From Okapia johnstoni (taxonomy: Eukaryota; Chordata; Mammalia; Artiodactyla; Giraffidae): a DNA stretch of 64,000 nucleotides. The notes under the pieces are model-generated. The model worked only from the letters and a program-made list of their open reading frames with translations, had not been told where the DNA came from and did no database searches. Both the position numbers and the translations under genes were made by a program. The stretch spans positions 64,098,730 to 64,162,729 of the forward strand of contig CM044317.1 of the NCBI GenBank assembly GCA_024291935.2. Direction: 5' to 3'. Below, piece after piece: positions 11,306-24,066 of the stretch (its first letter is position 1; each line of letters begins with the position of its first letter).

Positions 11306-11430
11306 TTCAAAAAGTCTTTTTGGCCAGGCTGTGGCCTGTGGGATCCTAATTTCCCTGACCAGGGATTGAACCCACAGCTCCTGCAGAGGAAACAAGTGGA
11401 GCCTCAACAACTGGACTGCCAGGGAGGTCC
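11306..11430 (-). repeat. CHR-type tRNA SINE
   Basis: Antisense of the cetartiodactyl CHR SINE: 'ttggccaggctgtggcctgt', 'ccctgaccagggattgaacc' (B box inverse) and 'ggactgccagggaggtccc'. The flanks contain related GTTCAACCCC (11286) and GTTCAGCCCT (11436), a probable target duplication. Confidence 0.75.
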
Positions 11431-11626
11431 CAGTAGTTCAGCCCTAAACTGCATAGTAGTGTTGCATTTAAGCACACAGTCAGGTTAGATCAGGACCATG
11501 CCTGAAATCAAAACTTCTGTCATAATCCACTGGTCAAAGCTGTAGCAGCACCTACCCAGATTGAGAGGCATGGAAAAATAAATCTGTCTCTTTTTAAAAT
11601 TTTTTCCATTTTTAAAACTGAAATAA

Positions 11627-12243
11627 GACACGTGTACCCCAATGTTCACCACAGCACTGTTTACAATAGCCAGGACATGGAAGCAACCTAGATGCCCATC
11701 AGCAGACCAATGGATAAGGAAGCTGTGGTACATATACACAATGGAATATTACTCAGCCATTAAAAAGAATACATTTGAATCAGTTCTACTGAGATGGATG
11801 AAACTGGAGCCCATTATACAGAGTGAAGTAAGCCAGAAAGTAAAACACCAATACAGTATACTAATGCATATATATGGAATTTAAAAGACGGTAACGATAA
11901 CCCTTTATGCGAGACAGAATAAGAGACACAGATGCATAGAACAGTCTTATGGACTCTGAGGGAGAAGGTGAGGGTGGGATGTTCTGAGAGAATAGCATTG
12001 AAACATGTATATTATCATATGTGAAACAGATCACCATTCCAGGTTCGATGCATGAGACAAGTGCTCAGGGCTAGTGCAATGGAATGACCCAGAGGGATGG
12101 GATGGGGAGGGAGGTGGGAGGGGGGTTCAGGATGGGGAACACATGTAAACCCATGGCTGATTCATGTCAATGTATGGCAAAAACCACTACCATATTGTAA
12201 AGTAATTAGCCCCCAACTAAAATAAATAAATTTATTTAAAAAA
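11627..12243 (+). repeat. 5'-truncated ruminant L1
   Basis: ORF2 tail ('WIRKLWYIYTMEYYSAIKKN') plus 3' UTR ending AAATAAATAAATTTATTT and poly(A). It is closely similar to 3665-4260 and in the same orientation. The flanks AAACTGAAATAA (11615-11626) and AAACGGAAATAA (12244-12255) are a 12-base target duplication with one difference. Confidence 0.9.
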
Positions 12244-12255
12244 AAACGGAAATAA

Positions 12256-12805
12256 ATTTTAATAACACAATGAAGAGATCATTTTGCAAATTTTTCACTC
12301 AAAGGGGTATCTCTATTTGAGGAAATCAGCGTGTTACACTTTGAGAGATGACATGTAACAGCCTGTGCACCAAAATCAAAAAATGACATTGAATTAAAAA
12401 ATGACATGGTTATGCAAGGTAATTCAGAGCAGGATATCAAAGGTGAAGGGTCATACAATATTCAAAAGAAATCCAAAAGGACAGCTGCATAATGGTCTCA
12501 TTGATGTTCCAAAAGTGACTCTCTTTGGGTAAACTTGAGCATTTTGGCAGACATTCAAGCAGCTTTATCAGTAAACAGATTTTTATATGACTACTATTGC
12601 TATTCCCATGATTAACTTCTATAGGTGGTATGGTGTTGAGAACACAGTAGATGCTAGTTTTGCAGAATATACTTGGGTAGATGCCCTTCGAGCTTGTTTT
12701 CAGCAGCCGTGTCCCCTCATCACGCTACCTCCTTCTGCTCCTTGTCATGGGACCCTGAGTATGAGCTTCTTGCCACTGCCACCGCCCACAACTCTGCCTC
12801 TTGAG
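12256..12805. other. Unassigned intergenic sequence
   Basis: No recognised repeat. A 93-residue frame (12587-12868) runs from here into the following LTR and has no recognisable domain. Confidence 0.4.
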
Positions 12806-13375
12806 GTAAGTGGCAAAGGCCCTATTATGGATGTAATCAAGTCAAATTCTGTCATTAGGGGAGCCTAATCCAATATGATGGGTCTCCCTGGTGGCTCAGA
12901 TGGTAAAGAATCTGCCTGCATTGCAGAAGACCCAGCTTCAACTCCTGGGTCAGGAAGATCCCCTGGAGAAGGAAATGGCAACCCACTCCATCTTACGTGG
13001 AGAATCCCATGGACAGAGGAGTCTGGCAGACTACAGTCCACAAGGTTGCAAAGATTCGGATATGACTGAGTGACTAAAACACACACCCCAATGTGGTATG
13101 GTGTCCTTAAAAAAAGAGGAAATGTAGATAGACAAGCACAGAGGAAGACAATGTGAAGAGGCACCGGGAGAAGGCAGTCATCTGCAAGCCAAAAAAAGAG
13201 ACCTGGACTCTAAGGTCTTCATAGTCCCTCAGAATCCTCAGAGACAATCAGCCCTGAGGAACCAACCAACCCTTGATTTTGAACTTCTAGCTTCAGAACT
13301 GTGAGGCAATAAATTTCTGTTGTTTAAGTCATCCAGTCTATGGTACTTTGTTATGGCAACCCCAGCAAACTAACA
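12806..13375 (+). repeat. ERVL-MaLR LTR (MLT1-like) split by a SINE
   Basis: The left part ends 'gagcctaatccaatatgatg'. The right part starts 'gtatggtgtccttaaaaaaa' and ends 'tatggcaaccccagcaaact', including the typical AATAAATTTCTGTTGTTTAA polyadenylation block. A Bov-tA SINE at 12887-13080 interrupts it, with CCAATATGAT and CCAATGTGGT as approximate duplicated target. Confidence 0.8.
12887..13080 (+). repeat. Bov-tA SINE inside LTR
   Basis: Full tRNA-derived head (CCTGGTGGCTCAGATGGTAA) and tail ending 'gatatgactgagtgactaaa'. Younger than the LTR it interrupts. Confidence 0.9.
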
Positions 13376-13384
13376 CACTTCTTG

Positions 13385-14280
13385 TCACTTTAAAGATCTT
13401 GTTCCACTTTCTTCTGGCCTCTGAATCTTTTCTAATGAGAAATTAGTTGTTATAATTATTTCCTTATATGTAATGTTTCTTTTTTTTGCCTCTGGATACT
13501 TTTTAAGATTTTATTTTAATCTTTGATTTTCAGTAGTTCAAAACTTACAGGGCCCAGTGATCCTGCTTAGAGGTTACCTATGAATTAATTTTGTCATCCA
13601 ATTTGGATACATTTTTTCCATTAGGTCTTAAAATATTTTTTTCTGCCATATTCTTTTTCTCTTCCCCCTGGATTCAGTCATCAAAGGAAATAATACTATA
13701 CCACAGGTTACTAAAACTGTTCATTTTTTTCCCAATATTTTTTATTTCAGTTCTTCAATTTGAATAATTTCCATTCATCTGTTTTCAAGATTTAGTTCTT
13801 TTTTATATTTTAGTTCTTTTCTAAATCTTTTTCCATTTAGTTCTTTTTAAAATATATTTTCCATTTCTCTGCTGAGACTCTCCATCCATTTATTCTATCA
13901 TTGTCCATATTCTCTTGAACAAATTTACAATAGCTTTTAAGACCTTTTATCTGCTAAATCCAATATCTGGATCATTTTGGAGTCTGTAGCTATTGTGTGC
14001 TTTTTTGTGCGATTGTGGGTCACATTTTCCTTCCCCCATCACTAGGCACTTGTATTATCTGCAAGACATTTTAGGTAATAAATTGTGAGGAGTCAGAATT
14101 ATATTAAATTTTGTTCCAGAAAGCAGGTCAACTTACTGGTGAATCCTGTTGATATATTTTGCTTTTGTCCTGTCCTGGGGCATGACTTTTATTCTTGGGA
14201 GTGCTACTTACTCATAATCCTTTCTGGGTGGTACTTGAAAGCCTAATTCTCAGCAAGGTCTCTCAGCTCTGGCATGGCTG
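13385..14280 (-). repeat. Old L1 (L1M-type) 3' UTR region
   Basis: 'ttccactttcttctggcctc', 'tctaatgagaaattagttgt', 'ttttaagattttattttaat' and 'atctgctaaatccaatatct' follow the antisense 3' UTR of old mammalian L1 elements. It is strongly diverged and has no coding capacity. Boundaries are approximate. Confidence 0.55.
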
Positions 14281-15507
14281 GATTCCAATTCCTCCAAGAA
14301 TAGCCTGGGAGTATTTCCATTCAGCCCTCTGACACCCGTGCTAGGTCTCTGCGACACCCTTGGAGTCTTATGTTGCTTGTATCTGTCCAGCACTCAGACA
14401 AATACTCCAGGGTACTCAGCATACAAATATCTGGGACCCCTCTGTACTGCTTTCTCTCAGCTGTATCATGACATGTGCATTCCAGCCACCTCAGCAGCCT
14501 CGAAGTACTCTGCTGCTTCGGATCGCTGAGATATTTATTTGTTCTTCTCCCAGGTTCCACATTTCTGGGTGGGCAGGAAACTGCCCCAAGGAAGAAAAGT
14601 GTAGTGAATGTGCCGCTCATTTTGCGTTTCCTATCTTTCAAGCATCAAACCACTGCTATCGCTCAATTCCTCAAGAGTTTTGTCACTGATTATTTGTCCT
14701 GGTTTAGAGTTGCTCTTGATAAGAGAATAATTCCAATACCACTTACTCCACCATGGCCCAAAGTGGAAGTCCAACACTCAAAACATTTTTATGCATAAAT
14801 GAATGAATTTGACTTTGCCTTCCTAGTGTTCAAGTCTGGCACAATTGGAGCTTAATAAATGTTTGTTAGCTAAATTTATAAGATTTCAAAGAAAACCCAC
14901 CCTTAAACTCCATTATTGGTCCACTACAAATGTGGAAGATAGGAGTAGAGGAAGGTACTAAGTGTTAATATGGAACTTTTTTTTTCCTTCTGATTTGTAG
15001 TTAGCTTGTACTTTGTGCAAATGGAAATATTCTGTATCCAGAGCTGTTTTATTAGTAAACACTATAGAGGAGATTGAGGAACATTGACACAATGCAAGTT
15101 ACTTTCTAGGTGCAGGGAAAATTGACGTCTACAGTAGACTTGGCTGGGAAGAAGCAACCTTGTTGTTGAGATCAGAAGAAACATAATTTTCTGTGAGGAA
15201 TAAGAAAGGGTGACTTGTTAAGAAATTCATATCTTGTTTGATTCGGGGGTGTCATCATCAGCTTCCCAGGGAGCTTTATAAAGAGGGCAACCCTCTTTCC
15301 TTCTCAGCAATTTTCACCTTGTTTTCTGAGGGATATTTTTGTGGTTTCTCACCAGACCCAGCTGGGTCTAAACAAGATCAGCTAGGGGAATCCTTCTACA
15401 TTTGGGTCCCACAGGTCCATTCTGTGTCACCAACTAGGGTGGGAGTGGCCAGCTTCAAGCTTATTCCTCAGTGGAAATCTACCACTTTGAATAGCATGGT
15501 GACACCT
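14281..15507. other. Unassigned intergenic sequence
   Basis: Several overlapping frames of 60-109 residues (14321-14798) occur because stops are sparse, but none shows a domain or codon signature. 'gcttaataaatgtttgttag' near 14850 looks like an L2 end. Nothing else is recognised. Confidence 0.4.
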
Positions 15508-15519
15508 CAACTTTATGCT

Positions 15520-15795
15520 GCTGCTGCTGCTGCTAAGTCGCTTCAGTCGTGTCTGACTCTGTGCGACCCCATAGACGGTAGCCCACCAGGCTCCGCCGTC
15601 CCTGGGATTCTCCAGGCAAGAATACTGGAGTGGGTTGCCATTTCCTTCTCCAGTGCAGGAAAGGGAAAAGTTAAAGTGAAGTCGCTCAGTAGTGTCTGAC
15701 TCTTAGCGACCCCATGGACTGTAGCCTACCAGGCTCCGCCATCCATGGGATTTTCCAAGCAAGAGTACTGGAGTGGGGTGCCATTGCCTTCTCCG
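15520..15795 (-). repeat. BOV-A2 SINE with GCT microsatellite
   Basis: Two tandem BovA units, both reading (antisense) 'cgctcag/cttcag', 'tctgactc', 'gaccccat', 'ccaggctccgcc' and 'aatactggagtgggttgcc', joined at about 15660. This is the dimeric BOV-A2 structure. A (GCT)5 run sits at its 3' side. The target duplication is CAACTTTATGCT (15508-15519) and CAACTTTACGCT (15796-15807). Confidence 0.9.
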
Positions 15796-15807
15796 CAACT
15801 TTACGCT

Positions 15808-16774
15808 AACAGAATAAAATGTTCAATGCTTCAAGTTTTCATAATGATAAAATATTCACTTTTCGTCTTTTCAAACTGAGGTTCCCTCTAGAATATCATT
15901 GGGGGAATCCACTGTGATTCATTGTCACAGCTTTGATACCCACTCTTCTCCTTTAACCCTTTTACTCCAGTTCTCTGCACATCACATGGAGATACAAATC
16001 TTTGTTCTTGTTTCCTAGAGAAACAAAGAGGCAGCAGAGTTAAAATTTGCTAATAAATCACATGACCATCTGTAGTACGAATTTTTATTGAAAGACAGAA
16101 CTAGAATTATGCAGATCTCCCTAGCTGCCTGAGTCCTGACACTTCCTCCTTCAGAGAATTAATTTGATTCAAGACTCTGGAAAGCAAGAAGATGAATTAG
16201 TTATTAATAAGATTGATTTATGCAAAGGAAGCCACAACAATGAATACACTGTGCATTATGCAAAGCAGAGGCAATGTACTTCAGAACAAGAGTCACTTGA
16301 AATCTTAATTACAGGTTATATATTGAAGTACATGGCAATGACAATGTCCTGCATTTAACCTCAGAGATATCAGATGAAAACCAGTTTTAAAAGAAATGTT
16401 TTTAAAAAGTTATTAAAAAATCACAACACCTGAATTGTTATGAATTTATATGGATTTCTTGACTTAAACGTGACAAGATGACACGTGATAGAGGACAGCT
16501 GAGCATATTTGACGTGTGCTTTTCTGCTCCACAACACACCTTATATGCTTAATGAGGATGTAACCTTCTCTGTTATAATACGCTGCACATCCCAGAGGGG
16601 AAGGAGGCAGCCATTAATACCCAGCTGTTGGCTTCTGTGTAATAGAGATATGGAACAAAACAGCCTCTATTTTGCTGTTGCCTTTTTGTGAAACAGCAGT
16701 GAAATTTCCTACAATAATAGTAATGATAATAATCTCTTACAGTTACTTAGTGATTTACAGTATGCAAAGCTTTT
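15808..16774. other. Unassigned intergenic sequence
   Basis: No recognised repeat or gene. Confidence 0.4.
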
Positions 16775-17010
16775 GAAGATTTAAAATAACAATGGCTACC
16801 AGTTATTCCCTGTGTTTCAGGTACTTTCTTAAATACATCACATCTACTTTGTCAGTTGAACTCTTAACAGCCACTCTATGAGGTAGCCTTTGCTTTTTTT
16901 GTCATTTTCCAGATGAGAAAGAGATGAAGTGACTTAACTAAGATCATGTAACTTGTTAAGAGGTCAGAGCTGAGATCTGTGTGACTGCAAAATCAATTGT
17001 TAAAAACTCT
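16775..17010 (-). repeat. MIR SINE
   Basis: Antisense MIR core: 'gtcattttccagatgagaaa', 'gaagtgacttaactaagatc' and 'aggtcagagctgagatctgt'. An ancient copy shared by mammals. Confidence 0.7.
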
Positions 17011-17514
17011 GTTGTCCCGCCTCACTGGATGTCACAAATAGATTTTAATGTTAAATACCTACTGCAGCTCCCTGCCGTGCTCCCAAAGTGTTATGATTTG
17101 AAAAATAATGTATTTACATAAAAGGAAAAAAAATGGAAAAAGCTGTTGCCTGGTTAAATTTTTTTCTCTTCATTTGCTTAATTTTTCTCATATCTTCAAC
17201 AGGCCCATATACCATCACCTCAGACAGAGCCCACCATTCTTCAGCATGTATTCTGCTGTCCCTTAGCCTAAAAGTCCTCCTGACGACCCAGTCATGAGAC
17301 AGCTGTGTTCAATAGGGGATTCTGTCCTTCCATTATAAATATTTCACTCTGTGTGTGTGTGGGGGTGTGGGTGGGGGGGACACAGGAAAGAGTAATTAGA
17401 TCCATTGGGAGCCAAGTTTAACTAGCTCACACACAAAGGGAGCAATCTGTTTTTCTGTTGCGATAATGGTGGCTCCTGTGCACTACTTTTGAGAATTTTG
17501 TTGAGCTATGCCTG
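17011..17514. other. Unassigned sequence with short GT run
   Basis: Nothing recognised apart from a short (GT)n/G-rich patch at 17350-17380. Confidence 0.4.
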
Positions 17515-17670
17515 GTATTCATTCAATCACTAAATAATACTTGAGCATCTTACTGTATGCTAGGCTCTGTACTAGATGCTGAGAATACAGTTTAAAGTAT
17601 AGATACGTTATTCCTTTCTCTCATGAAGTTTTAGTCCAGTTGGGAAAAAAGATAACACCTATGACAACAG
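17515..17670 (-). repeat. L2 3' end
   Basis: 'tattcattcaatcactaaat', 'gtatgctaggctctgtacta' and 'ttttagtccagttgggaaaa' are the inverted L2 3' landmarks. Confidence 0.65.
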
Positions 17671-19307
17671 AGTGTGGAGAAGGAGATCCTGAAAATAGCG
17701 ACAAAGTATAAGTCAGAGACCAGCAAACGACTAAGTAGCTTTGGGGAGTGGAGGAACACTGCCTCCCAACTCCTGATGTTTCCATCCTTGTTGGGATTTG
17801 CATTAACTCCAGCATCTTTCAGTTTGTATTCTGGTCTCTGGATGTCACTACTGTTTATCATCACTCTTTTTCTCTACCCTTCTCCATTCAATCCTACCTG
17901 ATTAGGGAGTTTGGGAGGAGGATCCAGACACAGATACACATATAGTCCCATTCCTTCCTCTTCCTTTCTTTTTGGGAGCGCCTGCCCCCGGAAGTATATG
18001 TATATACACATACACTCTTGTCTGCTCCTCCATACTGCCCTCTGGGAAGGTCTGTGAATTTCAACCCTGTTGAGACCAGGTGGTACAGTATTAGAAACAT
18101 ATTGTTGCTCCACATGTAAGCCACATTCTTTCATATCAACTTAAAGACTAATAAAGGGGATATTTTAACCCTACTGCATCTTACATTTTTGCATTATTTC
18201 TTAAGTGGCTCAGAAAGATATATAGGTGAGAGATACTGGTATAAATTATTGAGTTCATGTACTGATTATAGCAAGTATCTTTTAAAGCATCTCTGCTTTA
18301 GAGAGGAAGTCTAAGAAACACAGAATTATTCTTATAACCTATTTGTAAATATGATTACTTGACTGTTATTTCCTACACCAATGCTATTTGAATAAAAGTA
18401 GTGCTGAAATGAAATTGTTGGGAGTTCAATTATTAATATAGAATTCCTCTGACCTTTACTACATATATAATATAATTATTAAAGATAAATTTGATTTGGG
18501 CTCTTTTATAAATGAGTTTTCCTCATTCCATAATATTAAGCCATGGAAATTCATTTCGCTTTTTAAAAAAAAATCATTATATAACATTTATACAGAAAAG
18601 TGTATGAGATATAAATGTACACTAACATGAATTAAGTTATTTAATTCTTTGAGTTATCACTGGACATCCACTGTTCAAAATGTAAATTCTGGGGAGGAAA
18701 AGAATGTGACGTTTTGCTTTTATATTTGTTGATTTGTTAACGAAATTGAGGAAACTCTGACATCCACTAATGTTTTGGTTCCCCTTTCTCTTCCTAGCCA
18801 TGCAGTGACGCAGATAAACTCCCAACGTGTGAACTGCCTCTTATTGACTGTGTGGGGGTTCTTACCTCATCCTCATCTGTCCTCACGCATGTGTAAGTAT
18901 ATGAAAGTCCATAGAGAGAAGCTGTCAATCTGATGATACTCTTCAATTTCTTTGAGGGTTTAGGAGGGTTGGAGGGAAGAAAGGGAAATTTTAATCACCT
19001 TTTTTTTTCATTTTACATGATTTGAGTTGTACTTTCAAAGATGAATCCTCCAGCTCACTTCTGGAGAGCTGCAGCTTTGCTTGATTAACTCTAATCTAAA
19101 TACAATCAACCCTCCTTCTAAACCATAGACACGCACATTTTCCCCACGTAAATTTGCATGTACTAAATGTTCCTTTAACCACTTATTGAATGTTTAGTAA
19201 GGCCTTTCCTGGGTCTTAGAAATGCAAAAACAAACCCGAAACAGAATTAGAAAAGAGTGATAAACTCTAGGGTAAATTTAGGAAGTAGATTTGGGAGCAT
19301 AGAAGTG
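17671..19307. other. Unassigned intergenic sequence
   Basis: About 1.6 kb without recognised repeats or genes. Short frames near 17674-18134 overlap on both strands and look like chance. Confidence 0.4.
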
Positions 19308-19475
19308 TGTCCCTGCGTGCTCACTCAGTCGTGTCTGACCCTCTGTGACCCCATGAACTGTAGCCCACCAGGCTCCTCTGTCCATGGCATTCTCCAGGCA
19401 AGAATACTGGAGTAGGTTGGCTTTCCCTTCTCCAGAGGATCTTCCCAACCCAGGGATCAAACTCGTGTCTCCTGA
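19308..19475 (-). repeat. Bov-tA SINE, 5' truncated
   Basis: Antisense tail and part of the head ('cactcagtcgtgtctgaccc' to 'gggatcaaactcgtgtctcc'). The distal part of the tRNA head is missing. Confidence 0.85.
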
Positions 19476-19840
19476 GAAAGTACTAAAGGGCCAATAGAGA
19501 AGACTTTACCATAAAAAGAGTGTGGGAAATATTCTGGAAGGAGAAGAGTTTATTTACAGAGGATTTGTGAGTTCGGGGGGCACAAAGGAACAGGTAAAGG
19601 TGAAATTCAGAGGTGAGGAGACAGGAATGGGGACAGACAGGTGGAAATGAGGGTAGGGAGAAGGATGGAGGGTCCTGAGGCTTGCATTTTGGATGACTAG
19701 GCTGTGTGATGTGAAGAGAATTAACTGGCTCCAAGTTTCCAAATTGAATTACAAGGAAATACTATTTTGGACATATCTGAACTTCAGCAATTTTTAAAAT
19801 ATTTATGGGAATGCTATTAGGTCAATTCTGCTCGCTACCC

Positions 19841-20050
19841 GGCTTCCCAGGTGGCACTAGTGATGAGGAACCCGCCAATGCAGAAGACAAAAAAATGCGG
19901 GTTCCATCCCTGGGTAAGGAAGGTCCCCTAGATGAGGGAATGGCAACTCATTCCAGTATTCTTGCCTGGAGAATCCCATGGACAGAGGAGCTTGGTGGGC
20001 TACAGTCCATGGGGTCACAACGAGTTGGACAAAACTGAAGTGACTCAGCA
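19841..20050 (+). repeat. Bov-tA SINE
   Basis: Starts GGCTTCCCAGGTGGCACTAG, has a diverged head with an A-rich insertion, and a standard tail ending 'ggacaaaactgaagtgactc'. Confidence 0.88.
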
Positions 20051-20165
20051 CGCACACACGCACTACTTGTTACCAGTTAGAAGGGAGAAATGTTGAAGGG
20101 AGAGGATGACAGGAAAGAGTTTGTACATCAGAAAGCCAGAAAATGCATTTCTCTAATACCTGGGT

Positions 20166-20365
20166 ATTGGAAAAGACCCTGATGCTGGGAAAGATTGAAG
20201 GCAGGAGGAGAAGGGGATGACAGGATGAGATGGTTGGATGGCATCACCGACTCGATGGACTTGAGTTCGAGCAAGTTGGGGAGTTGATGATGGACAGGGA
20301 AGCCTGGCCTGCTGCAGTCCATGGGGTCACAGAGTCAGACACAACTGAGCGACTGAGCTGAACTG
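20166..20365 (+). repeat. BovB 3' end with TSD
   Basis: Severely 5'-truncated BovB carrying only the last 200 bases, ending 'gactgagctgaactgaa'. A perfect 11-base duplication AATACCTGGGT flanks it at 20155-20165 and 20366-20376. Confidence 0.92.
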
Positions 20366-20376
20366 AATACCTGGGT

Positions 20377-21224
20377 GGTGATCATTAGAGCTACTCTTTT
20401 ATAATATGTGAATATGATTTTACGTTGTTTTCAAATTTTGGTTCTGTGCCCTTTTTTTCTAAGTAATATGGAAAGAATTACACTTTAGGAATCATACTTT
20501 GTAATTCCTTTATTTACTCACCCATACATCACTATATAGTACAGAATGTTACATGTTTTTTATAGCTATCAATTATAGCTATCACTTTTGGGGAGAAACT
20601 TTTAAAATCATCCTTCATTATAACCTTATATTTAGCTACTTAATACATGTTTGTTGGAGCTACAAAAACAGAAGTAACTTGGACAGTGGAGGCTCAAGCG
20701 TTGCTATGGTCTATGAACCCATGGAATGCCAGAGAACACACATCATTTCCTGGCATGGAAACCAAACAAGTCTGCATGAACATTCACTCCTGTTGCCCTG
20801 GGCTGCAAATATCCAACACAAATGCTTACATCTACTCTCTACCCCAAAGAGAGCATTCTCTGTGAAATAACAGAATATGCCAAGAACTGTCAAAGCCAAC
20901 AGCCATAGATGTTAATGATTTTTCTTGATTTTTTTCCCCTGCAAGTCTAGCTTAAATAGGCTTTAGAATAGCAGTGGAGTATAGGTTTTCTTTTCTAGGT
21001 GACACTGTCAGCCTTAATGTGTGTCTTGTTGATGTGGAAAAGGAAAAAAAACAGACACTAAGTATTTTCTGTTATTTGCACATTTGCCTCTATATGTTTT
21101 ACTTTGTGTGAAAACTGTTGTTGACACTTCATGATCTCCAGATCCCAGAAGGGATATTTTTAATGAACAGAGAAGCAAGCAATATGGTGCTGAGTGACGA
21201 TTACTTAGCAATGATGTTCAGTTT
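20377..21224. other. Unassigned intergenic sequence
   Basis: Frames of 105 and 72 residues at 20553-20870 overlap in two registers and carry no recognisable domain. Confidence 0.4.
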
Positions 21225-21690
21225 TTTAAATGATTTTTAAACACAATTTTAAAATAGTTGTAGATTTACAGAAAAATTACATGGATAGTACAGAGTTCTC
21301 ATATAATTTTTTCCCAGTTCTCCCTGCCATTAACATCTCACATACTAACATCTGAACCAATGTTGGTATATTATTATTATCTAAAGTACATGCTTTGTTC
21401 AGAATTCCTTAATTTTCCCTAATGTCCTTATTTATTCCAGAAGCTCATTCAGGATACTACATTACATTTAATCACCCTTTCTCCTTAGGCTACTTTTGAA
21501 GGTTGGACATTTGTGCCAAGTGATAGGAACTAAGATGAATGAGCTCTTAGTGGGTGGATTTACATTAACTGGGCTAGAAGTTGGGCTGTGTTCATGTTTG
21601 CTGTTGCTACAGGTGTCAGAGCCTTAACATTTCTTTAGTGCCCTTGTTCTTGTCTCTCTTGCTGACTTGAGGCTTCCCTAAGTCCTTGCC
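21225..21690 (-). repeat. Old L1 fragment
   Basis: 'gttgtagatttacagaaaaa', 'taacatctgaaccaatgttg', 'aatgtccttatttattccag' and 'ggatactacattacatttaa' resemble the antisense 3' UTR of an old mammalian L1. Boundaries are approximate. Confidence 0.55.
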
Positions 21691-23616
21691 CTCAGAGATA
21701 GTCTGTGTCCCACAGCTCTTTCAGCTACAATCAATCCACTGATACTAAACTGGGGCCCCATGGGTGTTGTGATAAAACCTGGAAGTGAAATGGCATTCTA
21801 TAATCTGATGATTAAATCTCAGTCTTTCAGTGTGCTGTGACTTGCCCAAATATTTCTCAGTGGTGAAATTCTCCCATCCCAATCCTGCTTCCAACTCCCT
21901 TCTCTCACTGTGATATGGCCAATTTATTTCCCCGAAGATCTGATCTCTAGAGTGCGCTTTTTCCCCTTTTGTTGAGTCCTTTCAACAAATACTTGTTTGG
22001 CATCTACTGTGTTCCAGGTACTGCTTTGTCACTGGGGAAATGATTTAGTATTGAGAAAAAAGTTGATGTTGCAGGAGAAATTAAGGATAATATCTGGAAT
22101 GATGTCCTCTATTAAGAGGTAAGAGGATGTGACTTAATTTACAAGTGGAGAGATTGACTTTAGACAGGAGCTTGCGCACTGGACGCTAGGAGCTTGTAAC
22201 AGGAAGGAAGACAGTAATTTGGCCCAGATGCAAGTAGTTTGGTTGATTTGGCCTCATAAGGGACTGAAGCCAGGAAAGTCATCGGAAACAGACAGATAAT
22301 TCCTTTCTCTTTCTCTGATTCTTGGGCATCATGGTTTCTTGTAACTCTCCCTGTTTGTTTCATTCTCCATTCTCTTTTGAAGTCTGATATGCAATACTTA
22401 AGCGGGGCTATGATGGGAAATAGCTCCACCATAATTCTTTCAGGTCATCAACCTAAGAGCTTAGAGCTGCTATTCAGTTTCAATTATAAACTTCTGGAGG
22501 AGAGAACCACACCATTTTCCCATCTGAGGTTAGTGGCCTACCACGGTTTCAGTATTTACAGTCGGTATTTTGCCCCACTGCTCACTTTGCAGGCACTGTG
22601 AAGACCCTCTCTCTGAGAAGCACATATAAGCAGGTTCTAAAAGGGGATGTGGAGTTGGAGAGGAAATGATTCCAGTTTCTAGCTCTGTGTGTGTGTATCT
22701 GTGTGTGCACAGGTGGGCAGGGCGTGCATATAAAACATCCAAAGTCAATCTGTATCTTTCGTTCAAACATCCTTAAAAATACCTACTGCTCTGCTCAAGT
22801 GCATTTAGAATCTCATTTTGGAATTAAGAACCCAAGAATAAGGAAATTGTATTTTAAATTATGGCTTGAATTATTAATGCATAGTTTAAATTAGCATAGT
22901 TTAAGTTATTGGTGTGCATTCTCTCACTAAATTTAAATTCCTTACTTAAAACATTGTTGAATATTTTCAGGTAAATTCTACGGTGCAGGGCTGAACCATG
23001 GCCCTGCAGGTGCTGAAGCAATTCTTCTTCTGCTTGTAGTTCTTTCACCATATCCCATATCCCCTAGCCCCCCAGTTTTTAAAAAGCTAGCTGTTCACCC
23101 TACATGAAATCTGTTGTTTTGCTTGATGACCACTTAAGACAAAAATGAATGCTTCTTTGTCCTAATAGTTGGTGACACTGGCTGAATTATTTAGACAGTT
23201 GGACACTGGTGGAAATATTATCCCCCCAAAGTCCTGTCAATTTTGAAAAAAAAACTAAATTCCATAAAAGCAAAATGCCACAGGAAAAAAATTCCATTTT
23301 GGGTTTATGAATATTAATATTTCTTTAATTATGAAGTTTTGTAATTTCACTATCTATCCAGAAAGAAGTGTTCAGTAAGTTTAGAAAACTACTTTCATTT
23401 GGTAAGAGGCATAAATGGGAATAAAAGTGAGAAATAGATAATATTTTTTCTGTCAGTGATGTTTTATTGGCACATGTGGCTTCCAATTGTCCCCTAGTAT
23501 TGATCCACCCTTTCTTCCTTGGTGATAGAGTCTACAATTCTTATCTAGGCACAGGCAATAGAAATAAAGGCTGAATTTTCTGGTCCTCACCTCTTGTAGC
23601 TGGTGTGTGAATGTGA
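21691..23616. other. Mostly unassigned, with an L2 trace
   Basis: 'caacaaatacttgtttggca' to 'ctttgtcactggggaaatga' (about 21983-22042) looks like an antisense L2 3' end. A short GT run lies at 22687-22710. The rest has no recognised repeat or gene. Confidence 0.4.
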
Positions 23617-23923
23617 AAGTCACTCAGTCGTGTCCGACTCTCTGCGACCCCATGGACTGTACAGTCCATGGGATTCTCCAGGCCAGAATACTGGAGTAGG
23701 TAGCCTTTCCTTTCTCCAGGGGATCTTCCCAACCCAGGGATCGAACCCAGGTCTACCTCATTGCAGGTGGATTCTTTACCAACTGAGCTACAAGGGAAGC
23801 CCAAGAAGACTGGAGTGGGTAAGCCTATCCCTTCTACAGCGGATCTTCCCAACCCAGGAATCGAACCGGGGTCTCCTGCACTGCAGGTGGATTCTTTACC
23901 AACTGAGCTATCAGGGAAGCCTG
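23617..23923 (-). repeat. Bov-tA SINE with duplicated tRNA head
   Basis: Antisense Bov-tA (23617-23800) joined directly to a second partial unit (about 23801-23923) that repeats the tRNA head and the start of the tail. ATGTGA at 23611 and 23925 may be a short target duplication. The same head-duplicated structure occurs at 26960-27267, so it looks like a transposing dimer and not a local accident. Confidence 0.88.
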
Positions 23924-24066
23924 GATGTGACTGTTAATAAGTTTCTGTATTGAACTTTCAGAAAGTTTCCTTAAAAGGAGCATTTGTCCCCTTTTTATCT
24001 CTTCTTTTTTCCCCACTGGCCAGAATTTGGATGTGATGGCCAAGCAGCAATATTGGGTCATGAAAT

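Noticed and set aside
14321..14798. Four overlapping frames of 63-109 residues on both strands
   Set aside because: Overlap in several registers without a domain indicates local lack of stops, not a gene.
20553..20870. 105-residue frame with a 72-residue frame in another register
   Set aside because: No recognisable similarity, no promoter or splice context, and both registers are equally open.
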